A stretch of 64,000 nucleotides of DNA from Eremomyces bilateralis CBS 781.70 (lineage: Eukaryota; Ascomycota; Dothideomycetes; Eremomycetales; Eremomycetaceae), in the NCBI RefSeq assembly GCF_010015585.1, contig NW_022985067.1, positions 1,334,621 through 1,398,620 of the forward strand. Direction: 5' to 3'. Shown here one piece after another: positions 26,627 to 38,585 of this stretch. The position numbers and the translations under genes were made by a program. The notes beneath the pieces are model-generated. The model made no database searches. It was not told the DNA's origin and worked only from the letters and a program-made list of their open reading frames with translations. How positions within the stretch are numbered: position 1 is the first letter of the stretch; each line of letters starts with the position of its first letter.

Positions 26627-28424
26627 ATGGACGAACCGCGAAAGGCGCTCCGAGTAGCATACGAAGGCTGCGTACGACTCCCGTTTTCTGGCCACAGGGA
26701 CATGTACTGACTGTTCTCAGGGCCATGGAACACTCGATGCCATCTACGCTTCTACGGAGAAAGCCTGCGAGGCGAAAGGGTGGGATGGGATAGATCTGTT
26801 GATTATTGGAGGGGATTTCCAAGTATGGCATTGAACACCCCCACTCGAAGCAAGATACCAATTCTGACGCATGCAGGCCGCTCGCAACGCCGCCGACATG
26901 AATACCATGGCAATGCCCCCGAAATACCGCACCATGGCCGACTTCCACCGCTACTACTGTGGCGAGCGAACCGCACCCTACCTCACCATCTTCATCGGCG
27001 GCAACCATGAAGTGAGCAACTACCTTCAGGAGCTCTTCTACGGCGGCTGGGTGGCACCAAATATCTACTTCATGGGGAACGTGAACGTGGTCAAGCTCGC
27101 CGGCGTCCGCATCGCGGGGTTGTCGGGGATCTGGAAAGGGTATAGCTACAACAAGCCGCATATCGAACGGCTGCCGTATAACGACGGCGAAATGCGGAGT
27201 ATTTACCATGTGCGGGAAGTGGATGTCCGGAAGCTGCTGAGGATACGGGAGCCTGTGGATGTTGGCATTAGTCATGATTGGCCCCGCGGGGTGGAATGGC
27301 ACGGCGACTGGGCGCAATTGTTTAGGAAGAAGAGCCAGTTTGAACAGGAGGCGAGGGATGGCACGCTGGGGAGCGTGGCGGCGGAGAAGGTGCTCGATCG
27401 AATCCGGCCGAAATACTGGTTCAGTGCGCATATGCATATCAAGTTCGCCGCGATCGTCAAGCATCAACCTGGCGTGGCGTCGCTGGGAAGCCGGTGGAGC
27501 AGCAAGGGACAGAGCCATGAGGCGAAGGCGGGTCCTGCGACTGCGCCGGTAAAAAACGCGGATGAGATCAACCTAGATCTTGGAGACGAGGACAATAAAG
27601 CCACTAGCGGTAACCCCGATGAGATCGACCTGGACATGGACGATGAGGACGCGGCGCCGAAGCCTGATGTCCCCAAAGATCCAACTACCACCAACGATCC
27701 CGATCTTGTTCCAGATTCCGTTCGGGCCGAGCTTCCTGAGGCCTTCCAGAAGAAACCGCAAGAGGAACAACAAGAGAAATCGAGGGCATGGTCGCCTCCT
27801 CCACCGGAGATCTCGAATCGCGCCACGCATTTCCTTGCTCTCGACAAGTGTTTGCCTGGTCGACATTTTCTGCAGCTCCTGGAGATTCCAACGAGCGAGG
27901 ACATTGCCGATGAAAAGCCTCGACTCGAGTACGATCCAGAATGGCTTTCCATTGTCAAGGCCATGGCCTCCGAGACTACGATCGGCGAAGGTGCCGAAGT
28001 CCCACCTTTCTTGGGCAGCACGACATACTACGAACGCATCGACGAAAATCGACGATGGGTGAGCGAGCACGTCGGTGACACAAAGATATATATTCCGGAG
28101 GACTTCAGCATCACTGCACCGGTTTATGATCCAGAGATGGGCGAGCGGACCGGTGAGATGCCGCGGGAGTACACGAACCCTCATACCGCAGCGTTTTGCA
28201 AAATGCTGGAGATTGAGAATGTCCTCGATGCGACTGAAGAGGAGAGAGAGGAACGGTATCAACGAGGCCCGAAGCCTGATGATGGCAGAGGTGGACGTGG
28301 AGGAAGAGGGGGTAGAGGAGGGTTTGGTAGGGGGAGAGGGAGAGGTGGAAGGGGACGGGGCGGGGGTGGATTTGGCGGGGGAAAAGGTGGTGGATGGCGA
28401 GGGAGAGGACGAGGAGGATACTGA
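26627..28424 (+). CDS. DBR1: RNA lariat debranching enzyme
   Basis: Hydrolyses the 2'-5' branch bond of excised intron lariats in the nucleus, feeding intron turnover. Exons 26627-26671, 26721-26822 and 26877-28424 give 564 residues. All metallophosphoesterase motifs are visible: EGCGHGTLDAIY (metal-binding Cys/His, residues 14-25), LLIIGGDFQAARN, IFIGGNHEVSNYL, GIWKGYSYNKPHIERLPYN, ISHDWPRGVEWHGD and WFSAHMHIKFAA. The C-terminal DBR1 domain contains FLALDKCLPGRHFLQLLE. The tail after about residue 520 is a run of Arg-Gly-Gly repeats, an RNA-binding type tail common in fungal DBR1. The motif-I segment starts AYEGC where many orthologues have AVEGC. The start ATG is followed directly by the conserved core, with only ten preceding residues, which fits the family. 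Confidence 0.97.
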
Positions 28425-29178
28425 ACGTGCGATGTGATACGGATATGATCGGTGAAACCGGACTACTTATGACATTATGGCGTTATATACCCCATCGCAT
28501 CTGGGCAATGCATCGGCTCGGCACCAAAAAGTGCTTTCGGGACATCATGGAATGCGCGGCTACGTTTTAAACAAGCGAATTTCTTCATGGATTCTAGACA
28601 GTCCATCTACAGTGGCATCCACCGACCTCCACTACCAAAGGAAGCGTTGTTCTCCATGACGACACGACGATGCCATGACAAGTCAAACTGACGTCCTGCT
28701 CTCTCGTGATAATCGCCTCGCTGGAATGCGAAATCCGGAAGGATCCGAAACACAATCGATGTATTTCATTCAAAAAATAGCATTAACTTCTCACATAAAA
28801 AACATCTTAACATTGAACTTGATACCAATTTGATGTTAAGGGCTCTATCACCAGTTTTACTCATTTGAATCCATATTCTTCACTAGGATCATCCAAACGG
28901 AGGTGTCGATCTGCAGAGAGTGAACGACGTCATTGGCTGAGTCGATTGTTGTAACAGTAGCTCAACAGCCAGCTTGGGAATCTCCCTTCCTGGGCTATCG
29001 TCATCCTCACCACTACACTCAGCGCACACTTCTTCTGCAGTGTCGGAGTCGGAAGTATTTTCCACATCTTCTTTTGCTCCTCAAGGGGTATCTGCTCGTC
29101 ATCTTCGGTCCATAGGCATCCGAATCCCACGAGTCCTCCCCAGACCGTCCACAGTCATCATATATTCAAACCGCAACG
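28425..29178. other. intergenic, promoter of the eisosome gene
   Basis: This holds the DBR1 3' end and the upstream region of the PIL1-type gene. Pyrimidine-rich stretches at about 28980-29060 (CTTCTTCTG- and CTCCTT-type runs) are of the sort often seen upstream of highly expressed fungal genes. No coding frame is supported. Confidence 0.45.
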
Positions 29179-30541
29179 ATGCATCGGACCTATTCTATGC
29201 GCCAGTCGCGCGCCCCGACGGCGCAGCAGCTGCAGAACCCCCCGCCGCCGCCCTCGACGACGAAGGGTAGCCGGCTGTTTGGGAAGAGTAACATCGGTGC
29301 GTGCTCCATCCCCCACACCACGCGGATGCGCCGCATCCGCCTGAGACGGTGGCTCCGGCCTTCCCGTGTCGGTTCAGAATGCTAATGGATCATGTCTCCG
29401 CAGGCCACCAGTTCAGGCGAAACACCGCCGGAGCGTTCGGGCCCGAGCTGGCGAAGAAGCTGTCGACGTTGGTGAAGATGGAGAAGAATGCGATGCGCAG
29501 CATGGAGTTGGTCGGGAGGGAAAGAATGGAGGTCGCGGTAAGTCGACGATGGTATCAAGCCCGGTCAAGAACATGCGAGGCTGATATGCACACTAGCAAC
29601 AACTGTCCATCTGGGGCGAAGCGTGCGATGACGATGTCTCCGACGTAACCGACAAGCTTGGGGTCCTGATATACGAGATTGGCGAATTAGAGGACCAGTT
29701 TGTCGATCGATACGACCAATATCGTGTGACGCTCAAGAGCATTCGCAACATCGAAGCATCCGTTCAACCCAGCCGAGACCGTATGTACCTTTTCTCCCCA
29801 CCAGCCCGCAGCAAGTCCCCAAGAAACGCCCACTGACACCACCCGCAGGCAAGCAGAAAATCACGGACCAAATCGCCCAGCTCAAATACAAAGAGCCCAA
29901 CTCCCCACGCATCGTCGTCCTCGAGCAGGAGCTCGTCCGCGCGGAGGCCGAGTCCCTCGTCGCCGAAGCCCAGCTGTCCAACATCACCCGCGAGAAGCTC
30001 AAGGCCGCGTTCACCTACCAATTCGACGCGCTCCGGGAACATTGCGAGAAATTGGCGATCATCGCCGGGTACGGGACGCATTTGCTGGAGTTGGTCGACG
30101 ACACCCCGGTGACGCCCGGGGAGACGAGGAATGCATATGACGGATACGAAGCGAGCAAGGCGTGAGTCGTTCCTAGCCCACCATCCATCAGGAAGAGAGA
30201 AATGCAGAAAAGCTGACGTGACGATTTGATACAGGATCATCCAAGACTGCGAGGACGCCCTCACCAACTGGGTCCATCAGCACGCCGCCGTCAAATCCAG
30301 CCTCTCCCAGCGCTCCCGCACCCTTTCCCAGCGCCGGAAGCACCGCAACCGCCAACATGAGGCGGTCGACCTCTCCGGCCAGGACAATCCGCACGCCGAC
30401 CGCGAGTCGGGCATCTGGGTGCCGGCATCCGACCACCCGGGTTCGGACTACGCGGACGAGGATGAACTGGGAGTCGGGTATGGGAAGGGTGTGAACGGGG
30501 AGACGAGGGGCCGGGAGGAGGAGAGGGCGATTGTGGCGTAA
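29179..30541 (+). CDS. PIL1: eisosome core component, Pil1/Lsp1 BAR-domain protein
   Basis: Assembles into filaments beneath the plasma membrane and shapes eisosome furrows through a BAR domain that binds PI(4,5)P2. Five exons (29179-29296, 29404-29537, 29597-29780, 29849-30161, 30235-30541) give 351 residues. The N-terminal segment MHRTYSMRQSRAPTAQ is typical of filamentous-fungal PilA, followed by SRLFGKSNIGHQFRRNTAGAFGPELAKKLS. The BAR core contains KMEKNAMRSMELVGRERMEVAQQLSIWGEACDDDVSDVTDKLG, QFVDRYDQYRVTLKSIRNIEASVQPSRD and LVRAEAESLVAEAQLSNITREKLKAAF. The tail from about residue 270 is charged and disordered. Both Pil1 and Lsp1 orthologues look like this, so assignment to PIL1 over LSP1 is by overall resemblance. 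Confidence 0.95.
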
Positions 30542-30897
30542 GGGGCATTGGATGGGAGCGGAGGTGTGCGAGGTGAGATAGAAAGTAATTTGCAGATGGG
30601 CGGCAGCTGAGAGTTGAAGGGGGCTTCATCAGGCGACCCTCTGGGATAGGTCAACTTACGGAGCACAGGAATTTGGCAATTTGGGCGGGGGTTGGGGCGG
30701 TGGTGTTCATTGTGCACATGCCTGAAAACAAATCTACCCTCTATCAGGGAGGGCTGGTTGGGAGTTCGTTGGCTTTGTGTGTGTATTTGTACATCGGATA
30801 TTAGTAATTCTGTAATTGCATTGAGTTGTGCGACCCATACATCGCCGTGTCATGAACCTTGATCTCACTATCCATCTGTATTAGCAAATCCGTGTGT

Positions 30898-33800
30898 TCA
30901 AAGGTATTGTCTATTCGCATTTCTATCAATTAAAGGACTTTTATATATCCCTCTGAAATCCCATATTCCCTCCCCAAAAATCATCCTCTTCAACGCCTCC
31001 CGATCCCCACTCTCCTCCACCAACCCCCTAAACACCCCTCCTTCCTCCCTCCTCAACAAATCCCCCGACAACCCAAACTCTACGCTCCGCCCCTCACTCA
31101 TCACCAAGGTGCGATCGAAGTCCGCCACCGTGCTCAACCGATGCGCGATCACCAGCAGCGTGCACCCCTGGAAGTTCTCCCGGATGCTCTGCTGGATCTT
31201 CGTGTCCGTCGCCGTGTCCACCGCGCTCGTCGCCTCGTCCAGCACCAGGATCGACGGCCGCGACACGAGCGCCCGCGCGAGGCAGAGGAGTTGGCGTTGC
31301 CCTTGGGACAGGTTGTGCCCCGATTCGGAGATTGGGGAGGTGAGGGAGTGGAAAATATTGGTGGTGGGGGTGCGTGGTGTGCTAGTGCCGGAGAAGGTAG
31401 CGGATGAGGATGATGATGGGTCATCGGCGACGGGCGTGTCGATACCGCTGCTGCTGATCAGATGCACCCGCTCCAGTGCGTCTTGCAGCTCCCAGTCCTC
31501 GTGCTCCTCTAACGGATCGAGGTTCGACCGGACCGTCCCGCTGAACAGAACCGGGTCCTGCGGGATGATCGCGAGCCGGCTGCGAAGGTCGTGCAGCTTC
31601 ACCTTGCTGATGTCGATGCCGTCGATCGTGATCGTCCCGGCTTTCGCCTTGAGGAAGCGGAACAGCGCAAGGGTCAGCGAGCTTTTCCCGGCCCCAGTGC
31701 GCCCCACGACTCCGACACGCTCCCTCGCCTCGATGCGGAATGACACGTCCTTTAGCGAGTCGGGGAGATCGTCCGCGTATGCGACGCTGAGGTTGTCGAC
31801 TTCGAGCGCGCCGTCGGACGGCCACGATGCCGGCACATCGACGCCCGTTTCGGGCTCTGTGTCGAGTTCGCAGTATTCGACAATGCGTTCGGTGGCGTTC
31901 ATGCCGAGCTCGATAACGGCGGCCTGCCGGAGCATCGTGGTGACAGCCCTGCTGTACTGGACCGTGAACGCGAGAGCAAACCCTGCGAGCGCGGCGTCGA
32001 TGTTGTGGATGGTGACTATCAGTACAGAGACGAGTAGGGAAAATGCGGCGCCGATGAGGGAGAGTCTGAACGTAAGCCAAAAGTTAAGCAGCTGCAGGTA
32101 CCAGTGTGTCTTTACGTAGTTGTCGATGTGGGCGTTCATAGTGGTCATGAAGCTGGGGGTCATGTCGTACGTACGAATCGTAGCGATGCCGGCAAGGGCC
32201 GAGCCGAAGAGCTCGAAGATGGGAGACTTAGCGACGCTTTCGAGGCGTCTTAATTCGCGAGCGTCAGCGATGTAGTACAGTGAGTAACGGAAGCAAAGGA
32301 TAAGCAGCGCGACGGCGAATAGAAGGAAGATCGGCGATATGAAGGCACCCGCCGTGATGATGCCGACAACAAGCATAAAGTTGTGGATCCCGAATGAGGC
32401 CGACAGGGCGAGCTTAGAGTCAACAACTGTGAAGTCGGAAGAGAAGCGGTTGAGGATGCGGCCGATAGGGACAGTATCCAGCCAGCGCAGTTTTGCATGC
32501 AAGATATTGGACAGCATGCTTTCGAACATGGTGCGACTGACTCGGATAGGGCCAACGTAGAATATCAGGAACCGTAGCACACCTTCGAAGCTAATAGCGA
32601 AGGAAACACCGACGTATAGGTAGAGGTAGAAAAGGGTATTGGGATCGGTACCCTTGGTTTGCGTTTGGCGTTTGTGCCCTTGGAGCAGCAGATCAGGTAC
32701 AGTATGTGATCCTTAGCGTGTGCTGCGTTTTTGGTCCAGAGACGGAGGATCCAGGACCAGTGATATGGTAGTTAGTGATGGATCTGAATAGTATCGGGTC
32801 AAAAAGACTTACTCGTGTAAGCAGCATGACTTCAAAGAAAATATATGTACTGAGGAGTACTGTCCAAAACCAGAACCCTCCATTTGCGCGGAAGTATGTG
32901 AGATACACCCGCCATTTGACCTATCCAACTTCACGTGTCTCTTCTTCAACGAACTTCCGCGGCGTGGCATCCAACTTCCTTAGATGATGAGAGCCATCTG
33001 GAGGTTCGGACTGGTGGCTCTTAACTAGTATCAAATTATGGTCCCCGACGTACTCCTTCCGTTGGCCTCCAAGCTCCCTAGCGCCATTGTGATAAGGTTC
33101 GTCAATAAACTCATTGCCAGGAGAATCGTCTAGAGTCTCAGTATCGGCCACCACAGGAGTCGCACCACATCGCTTAATCATTCCGTCCCCAAGAATAACT
33201 TCATACGCCATCGTGCCATAAAGCATTGACACATGATGAGTCGCAAGGATCCTAGTTCTTCCTTGCGCGAGCTCCCCGGTAAGTGCTTCATTAAGCAAGT
33301 GTCTTCCGGTGGTAGCGTCAACTGCTGTGAAGATATCGTCTAGGAGAAGGATGTCAGCACGGGAATACAGTGCTCTAGCTAAGCTGAGACGCCACTTTTG
33401 ACCTCCCGAAATATTGATTCTAGATGTTCCAATCTCAGTCTGGTCGCCGTCAATTAAGAAGGAAATATCCTTCTCGAGAGCACAATATTTCACGACTTTG
33501 TTGTACCTCTGTTCGTCGAAGGGGAGTCCAAACAACACGTTGTCTCGGAAAGACATATTCTCCAGCCATGCTTCTTGACTAACAAATGCCATTGAATTCG
33601 GCAGTATCCAGTTACTCTTATTTGCTCTCTGGTCGAATCTTTCGTGATAAGGGAGACGGGGTGGAAGAACTAGATTGCCCTCAAGCACCTCGGCCTCTCC
33701 TTGGATGGCTGCGAGTATCAGGCTCTTTCCAGAACCGGTCGACCCGGCTATAACAGAGAGCTGATTATTTGGAAACTTCAGTGTCACATCCTTTAGCCTG

Positions 33801-35772
33801 AACGTATTTGGGTCGACTTCATCCGCAGGCCAGGTAATTGTCGCACCCGTCATCGCGATTGAGTCGCCTGGGATTGCAACGTTTCTCTTTTCATCGGATT
33901 CCAGGTATTCACTGACTCGTTTCAGACTGACAGCGCAGTTCAGAAGGTTCGTGATCACCTCTAGAATCATCACAAGCGTCATTTCGATGCTAGACATAAT
34001 AGAAATGGATGTAAAAACAACAGAGGGAAGGAGACTGTCATGTAGCAGTGCGTACACTGAGATCGACGATGCTGAGAGTAGTACTGGGCCCACGATCCAA
34101 CAGAAAACAATGAAACAATGAAACACAAACACGTTCCATTGTGCGCGCAGTTCGCCTTCTCTTGATTCTCGGATTCTGCGGTACCACTGCCCTTTGGTGG
34201 CCGAGAACTTGATTTGCCTGATCCCGTTCAAGGCTTCGCTGACGACCGCAACCTTTCGGTCTCGGTGGGCCATCAGCTGGCCCTGAGCATTGGTGTATTT
34301 CTTCGCGGTGTGTGCATTCAATGGCGCGAGCAGGACCAGGGTTACCAAGCCCGCAAGGAGCGCCTGCCACCCGATTAACGATAGGAGGAAATAGAATGAT
34401 GTGGCCAAACGAAAGGTGATGCCCGGGAGAAACATGTTGAACTTTGCGAAGTCGGCGATACGGGAAACATCGACACCAACCAAATTGATGGCGGATTGTC
34501 TGCTGGCATTGACATTCTCTTCTTCCGACTCTTCTTTCGCGCCCGTTCCTTTTGTATCGTCGTCGCTCTCTATATCTGTGCGTTTTGTACTAGCAGATTT
34601 GACGTCCTTTTTCCTTAGCGACTTGCCGAATACCAGGGCGGAGATTTGGGCCCGGATTGGCGTGGTTAGTCGATTAAAAGGAGGTGAACCACAGTTGGAT
34701 ATTCGCAACGTTGGCTAAAATCGTAAACAGGCCAAGCATGGCGGCCCAGAAAGTTGCTTCTTTGGTCGAGTTGATCCCAGCCTCTCTCCTCTCCAGTGTT
34801 TTTATCAATCTATACAAAGCGTACTGTGGTAAAAACATGAGCAGAGCATCAAGCAAGGCATAGGCATACTGCAGAGAGAACGCGACGGAATGCGATCTGA
34901 TTAGATGCGTGGCAAGAGACTTGCTGCCCTTGATTTGGTAAAATGCGTCATAGAGATCTCGTGCCCGCGTGTGATGATCCATCACTGGCAATATGTCGAA
35001 GGAGAGTCGTTTCCCCTTCACCGGTAGCCGAAGGACTGACTCGGACCACGAGTGGGTAATTTGATAGAGAATCGAAACAGTCCATTGCTCATCGACCGTG
35101 TGTCCATTTCGATAGACATGTGGGCGCCTTGGGTAAGTAATGCAAGCGGACATACCGAGGAGATGCGCCGCAGTGTATGTCCCCACCACCGCAGTCGAGA
35201 GCTTGTTGGGGCCTTCTTGATGTTTCGAGGCATCTATAACTAAGGTCCTAACTATAGATATTGAATATATCGGTTGCGAAGAGTACGACGAACGCAATTG
35301 CCTCGACTGCTGCATAGTTGAAGCGTGCCACGGGATGTCTCTCGAAGACGATATTGCAGAATCCGATAAGAAGTAAGATCGAGATGCCAAATGTGAGCTA
35401 TTCTGCCACTAGGAAAGAATTTGTACTAGCACTTAAAGTGGTGATTATGGCCGTCGCAAGAGAAACTGCGACCAATAGAGTGACAGTAATCCCCAATATA
35501 ATGTTTTGTAAAACAGTCGAATACCGTTTGATGGATTCGGCGGTAGCTTTGCCATCGGCGTCTTGGTAGTCTAAAGTAATGCTAGCTTTGGAACGTTGTG
35601 ATTTGACAACTGATCGGACGAATCTGCCGACAAAAGGTATCGCTATAAAAGTGCCACAAGTGAAAAGGAAATGCTTGCAATACTCTAACGAGCTGGTTCG
35701 GCATCTTTGTCGATGCTGCCAGGAAACTTCGCAGCATTTGGAAGGTAAAATGCTCTCACTAGTGGAAGTCAC
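30898..35772 (-). pseudogene. ABC-C (MRP-type) full transporter, interrupted by stops and frame changes
   Basis: The architecture is that of a fungal multidrug-resistance-associated transporter: TMD0-like N-terminus, TMD1-NBD1-TMD2-NBD2. NBD1 has Walker A GSTGSGKS, signature NISGGQKWRLSLARAL and Walker B ILLLDD. NBD2 has Walker A GRTGAGKSS, SRLAIIPQDPVLFSGTVRSNLDP, signature NLSQGQRQLLCLARAL and Walker B ILVLDEATSAVD, with the switch His in VIAHRLST. Reading from the 5' end, the frame is broken several times. There is a TAG at 35398-35400 between helices and a frame change at about 35240. A second frame change lies at about 34690 (LWF to TPIRAQISALVFGKS) and an in-frame TAG at 32921-32923 (EETREVG then VKWRVYLTYFRANGG in the same frame). 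A third frame change follows the GTAAGT donor near 32815, at about 32720. No ATG opens the first segment. Some breaks could be undetected introns, but the 32921 stop separates residues adjacent in homologues. I treat it as a pseudogene with long intact domains. Confidence 0.8.
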
Positions 35773-37653
35773 CCTACTACCTCCTTATTAATATTTTATT
35801 TAGACTACGGCCTAGTTACCTTGATGATATCAATTCTACAAGAATTGAACCATTTATCTCCACAACTTTCCACCATTGCGACTGGCTATAGATTTTAGCG
35901 TCTGACTCGATGAGAAGCGGTAGCCGAAGTAGGAGATGTTAGGGGCTTTATCCTTGTATAGGAGGTAGAGTTGCAGTAGAGATTAGATCAGTCAGGCGGA
36001 TGGTATATTGATGATTATGTTCCGATTTTGTAAAGGCTCAAACCTCGAAGGGTTTGGTATGGCTGGAACGCTGTTGATTTGCTAAAGAGAAAAAGGAAAA
36101 GATCTCTTTCACTGGCGATCTGCTATTTTACATCTGTGGGGAAACGGTCTTCCTTCTGCCTTAGGCCGCAAGGCCACAACGCACAGACTGGGCAAAGCCC
36201 AAGACTGTCACAGATTTACTGCATATAATTAGAGGAGATGGAGCAAGTGTGTTTCACGAGAGGAGCTGAGCTAAGCATCATTATAAGATGGTTATTCTCA
36301 ACACCTCCATCTCCGTCCGACCGCCGGACGGATTAGTATCTAAGAGATGGAGTATACTCATGCTAAGTGTACCCTTTATATCTCGACCCAGCGGAAAGAA
36401 GTCCATATCCATGATTACAAGCCCATTCACTACCATCACACCGCATATCAATCTGGTCGTTGCTCGTGGTGCTCTTAGCATGCTCTGAGCATGTTCTATC
36501 CACCAGACCGCTTGACCCAAAAATACTATGCAGCTCAAGTTGGGTTTGACATTAGCCGTTGAGGGGGAGTACCTGATAAGGGCATTGGGCTGGAATCGTG
36601 ATCGTGCTCGCGTTGGTTTTGACTTCATTGCTGACGTGGAATATTCATAGAGGGGACGATATCGCGTCAATTATGCGCGTAATAGCCTTCACAGTCCACG
36701 GCTGATAATGAATCCAAGTAAAAGGTGAACAGTTTCTGACATGAGCTTAGCTTCTGCTCCCGTCGAAGTTGCAGCGTCACTGAACAACCCACTAGGAATG
36801 GTAGCAAGATACGCGTAGGAGTTGCGAATATAGCAATGAGCACACGGGGTTACGATGTGTCGCTTTGCCACAGTGGGATATAGTGAGTTGGGTCCAAATA
36901 TAATATCGCACATTTGCTTCACTCCAATGGGGTGTTGTGCAAACACACAAAGGCAGTCACAGATGTGATCACCTTGGAGAAAAGAGTATTCAACCTGGAA
37001 ATCCTCATTTGGGATCCTTAAATAGGAATAAACATCGTCTTCGTCAATCAGACTCGGACAGGGATCCTCTTTTGGCATCAGGGAATAGAGGCGGGAAGGA
37101 GAAAGGACGGGAAGAAAAGAAAGAACACGGGTTGTATAATATTGTGGTTGACAGGAAAGCAGGGTTGAGGTAGGTTCATATTCGACAGGATGGCTGAAAG
37201 GCTTAAGGAGATATATCATCTCGAGCGACGCGCCTTTGCAGACCCGACGGAGGATATATCCGAGTTACTGCGGACCAACTCGGACTCTCACATTTCCCAT
37301 CCCCAAGTCTAGGTGCATTGATCGGAGCCAATATCTGTCTCTTTGCCATTTGGAATGACGGCGACCTAGGATATATATACCCAACTTGCTCGTAATAATC
37401 GATACACATCTCCTCGACACATGAGATATCCCTTGGAGCACAGGATCCACATGATCAGCTTCTGATTCTCTTTGCACAGGATTGTCAGCAGGAACAGCGT
37501 AATATAACCTTTTAAACACATACATCTGCATCTTCAACGTAACTGAGCCCGACGTTTCCACCTTGCTCACCTCGGCCAGCTCAATCATCGTCGTGCACCG
37601 CGCAAGCTCCTTGCTCCTGCGTTTTCAAGAACGATCCAAATCCCCCTCGGCCC
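35773..37653. other. intergenic with unsupported open frames
   Basis: The longest open frame (36689-37219, minus, 176 codons) has a plausible composition in its middle (LIDEDDVYSYLRIPNEDFQVEYSF) but no family I recognise and no clear start. At about 36160-36200, a TTAGGCCGCAAGGCC palindrome and an adjacent TGGGCAAAGCCCA palindrome look like repeat debris. Confidence 0.4.
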
Positions 37654-38011
37654 TCAACTATGCTTCGTCGTCCCAATGACATCGCCCCGCACCGCCGTCC
37701 AATCGATCTTCGAATCGATCTCATCGTCCACGAGCCCGCATATCACGACATTGTCGCCTCTGATGAGATATAGCCCATGCTCGACTTCTGAGCTGGGCTC
37801 CGGGTCGTCGGCGGGTCGGATGACGCGCTCAACGGTCTCTTGTAGGACGAGGTTCGTCTGTTGGTCGCAGGAGAAGAGGACGCCGATTAGGGTGCGGCCG
37901 TCGACGGTGATGACGCAGACTTTCTCTACAGGGCGGTGTTAGCTGTTGCTTGGAGACAAGAAGTAGGGCGGTGGATGTGGACTTACTGTTGATGTAGGGA
38001 GAGAGCGACAT
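37654..38011 (-). CDS. LSM8: U6 snRNA-associated Sm-like protein LSm8
   Basis: A subunit of the nuclear LSm2-8 ring, which binds the 3' end of U6 snRNA and acts in pre-mRNA splicing. Two exons (37987-38011 and 37654-37925) flank a 61-nt intron with a GTAAGT donor and CTGTAG acceptor, giving 98 residues, the normal length. The protein opens MSLSPYINKKVCVITVDGR (Sm1 start), continues LIGVLFSCDQQTNLVLQETVERV, then has the Sm2 motif LYLIRGDNVVICGLVDDEID with the RGDNV signature of LSm8. The ninth codon is split by the intron, which is why the exon-1 frame alone looks unrelated beyond MSLSPYIN. All Sm-fold landmarks are present. Confidence 0.96.
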
Positions 38012-38585
38012 TATTGTCGTGAGTGCGGCGACGTTGTACCAAAATATACAAAGACGTCAAAGGAGACCGGTCGCTATCGATTCATTTCGAGTATGACAAG
38101 CTGTGAGGGTTGAATGCAGCTTGCAGTTTGGAGAACTGGTTGGAACCTTAAATTGTTGAAGCATAATTACAAGTTCAGGGAGCATTCGACGTCAAAACTT
38201 CTTGTGGCCCGAGCTCCTTGTCGATCGATTAATTATTTAATTGGGTATAATTCATTGATCGTTGATGAGTTCTTGACATCTTGTCATCTTGAGCTTTTGA
38301 TCTTCACCTCACAACCAAACTTCACAACATCATCAATTGGTGTCGTGATACTACACTGTCGCTCCTCCTCTTCTTTACTGGAGTTTCCTCGCGAACAATC
38401 TAGATGGAGGACTAACTGTACAAATATCTCAATCATCAGGATGTTCCATCCCAACCACGTTACAAATGGCTTCGTTATTCGTAAACATTAATTACGCGAT
38501 ATACCGACCAACGCCTCTCAATGCTCCATCGCTAATGCAATACTCTACCACTCCCGCAAGCCCTTGATGCTCAGACAAACAGACT
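38012..38585. other. intergenic upstream of LSM8
   Basis: Presumed LSM8 promoter, then AT-rich sequence up to the edge of the hAT relic. No gene supported. Confidence 0.4.

Noticed and set aside
36689-37219. 176-codon minus-strand frame upstream of LSM8
   Set aside because: Composition is plausible in the middle, but there is no family, no convincing start and no adjoining exon. Left as unsupported.
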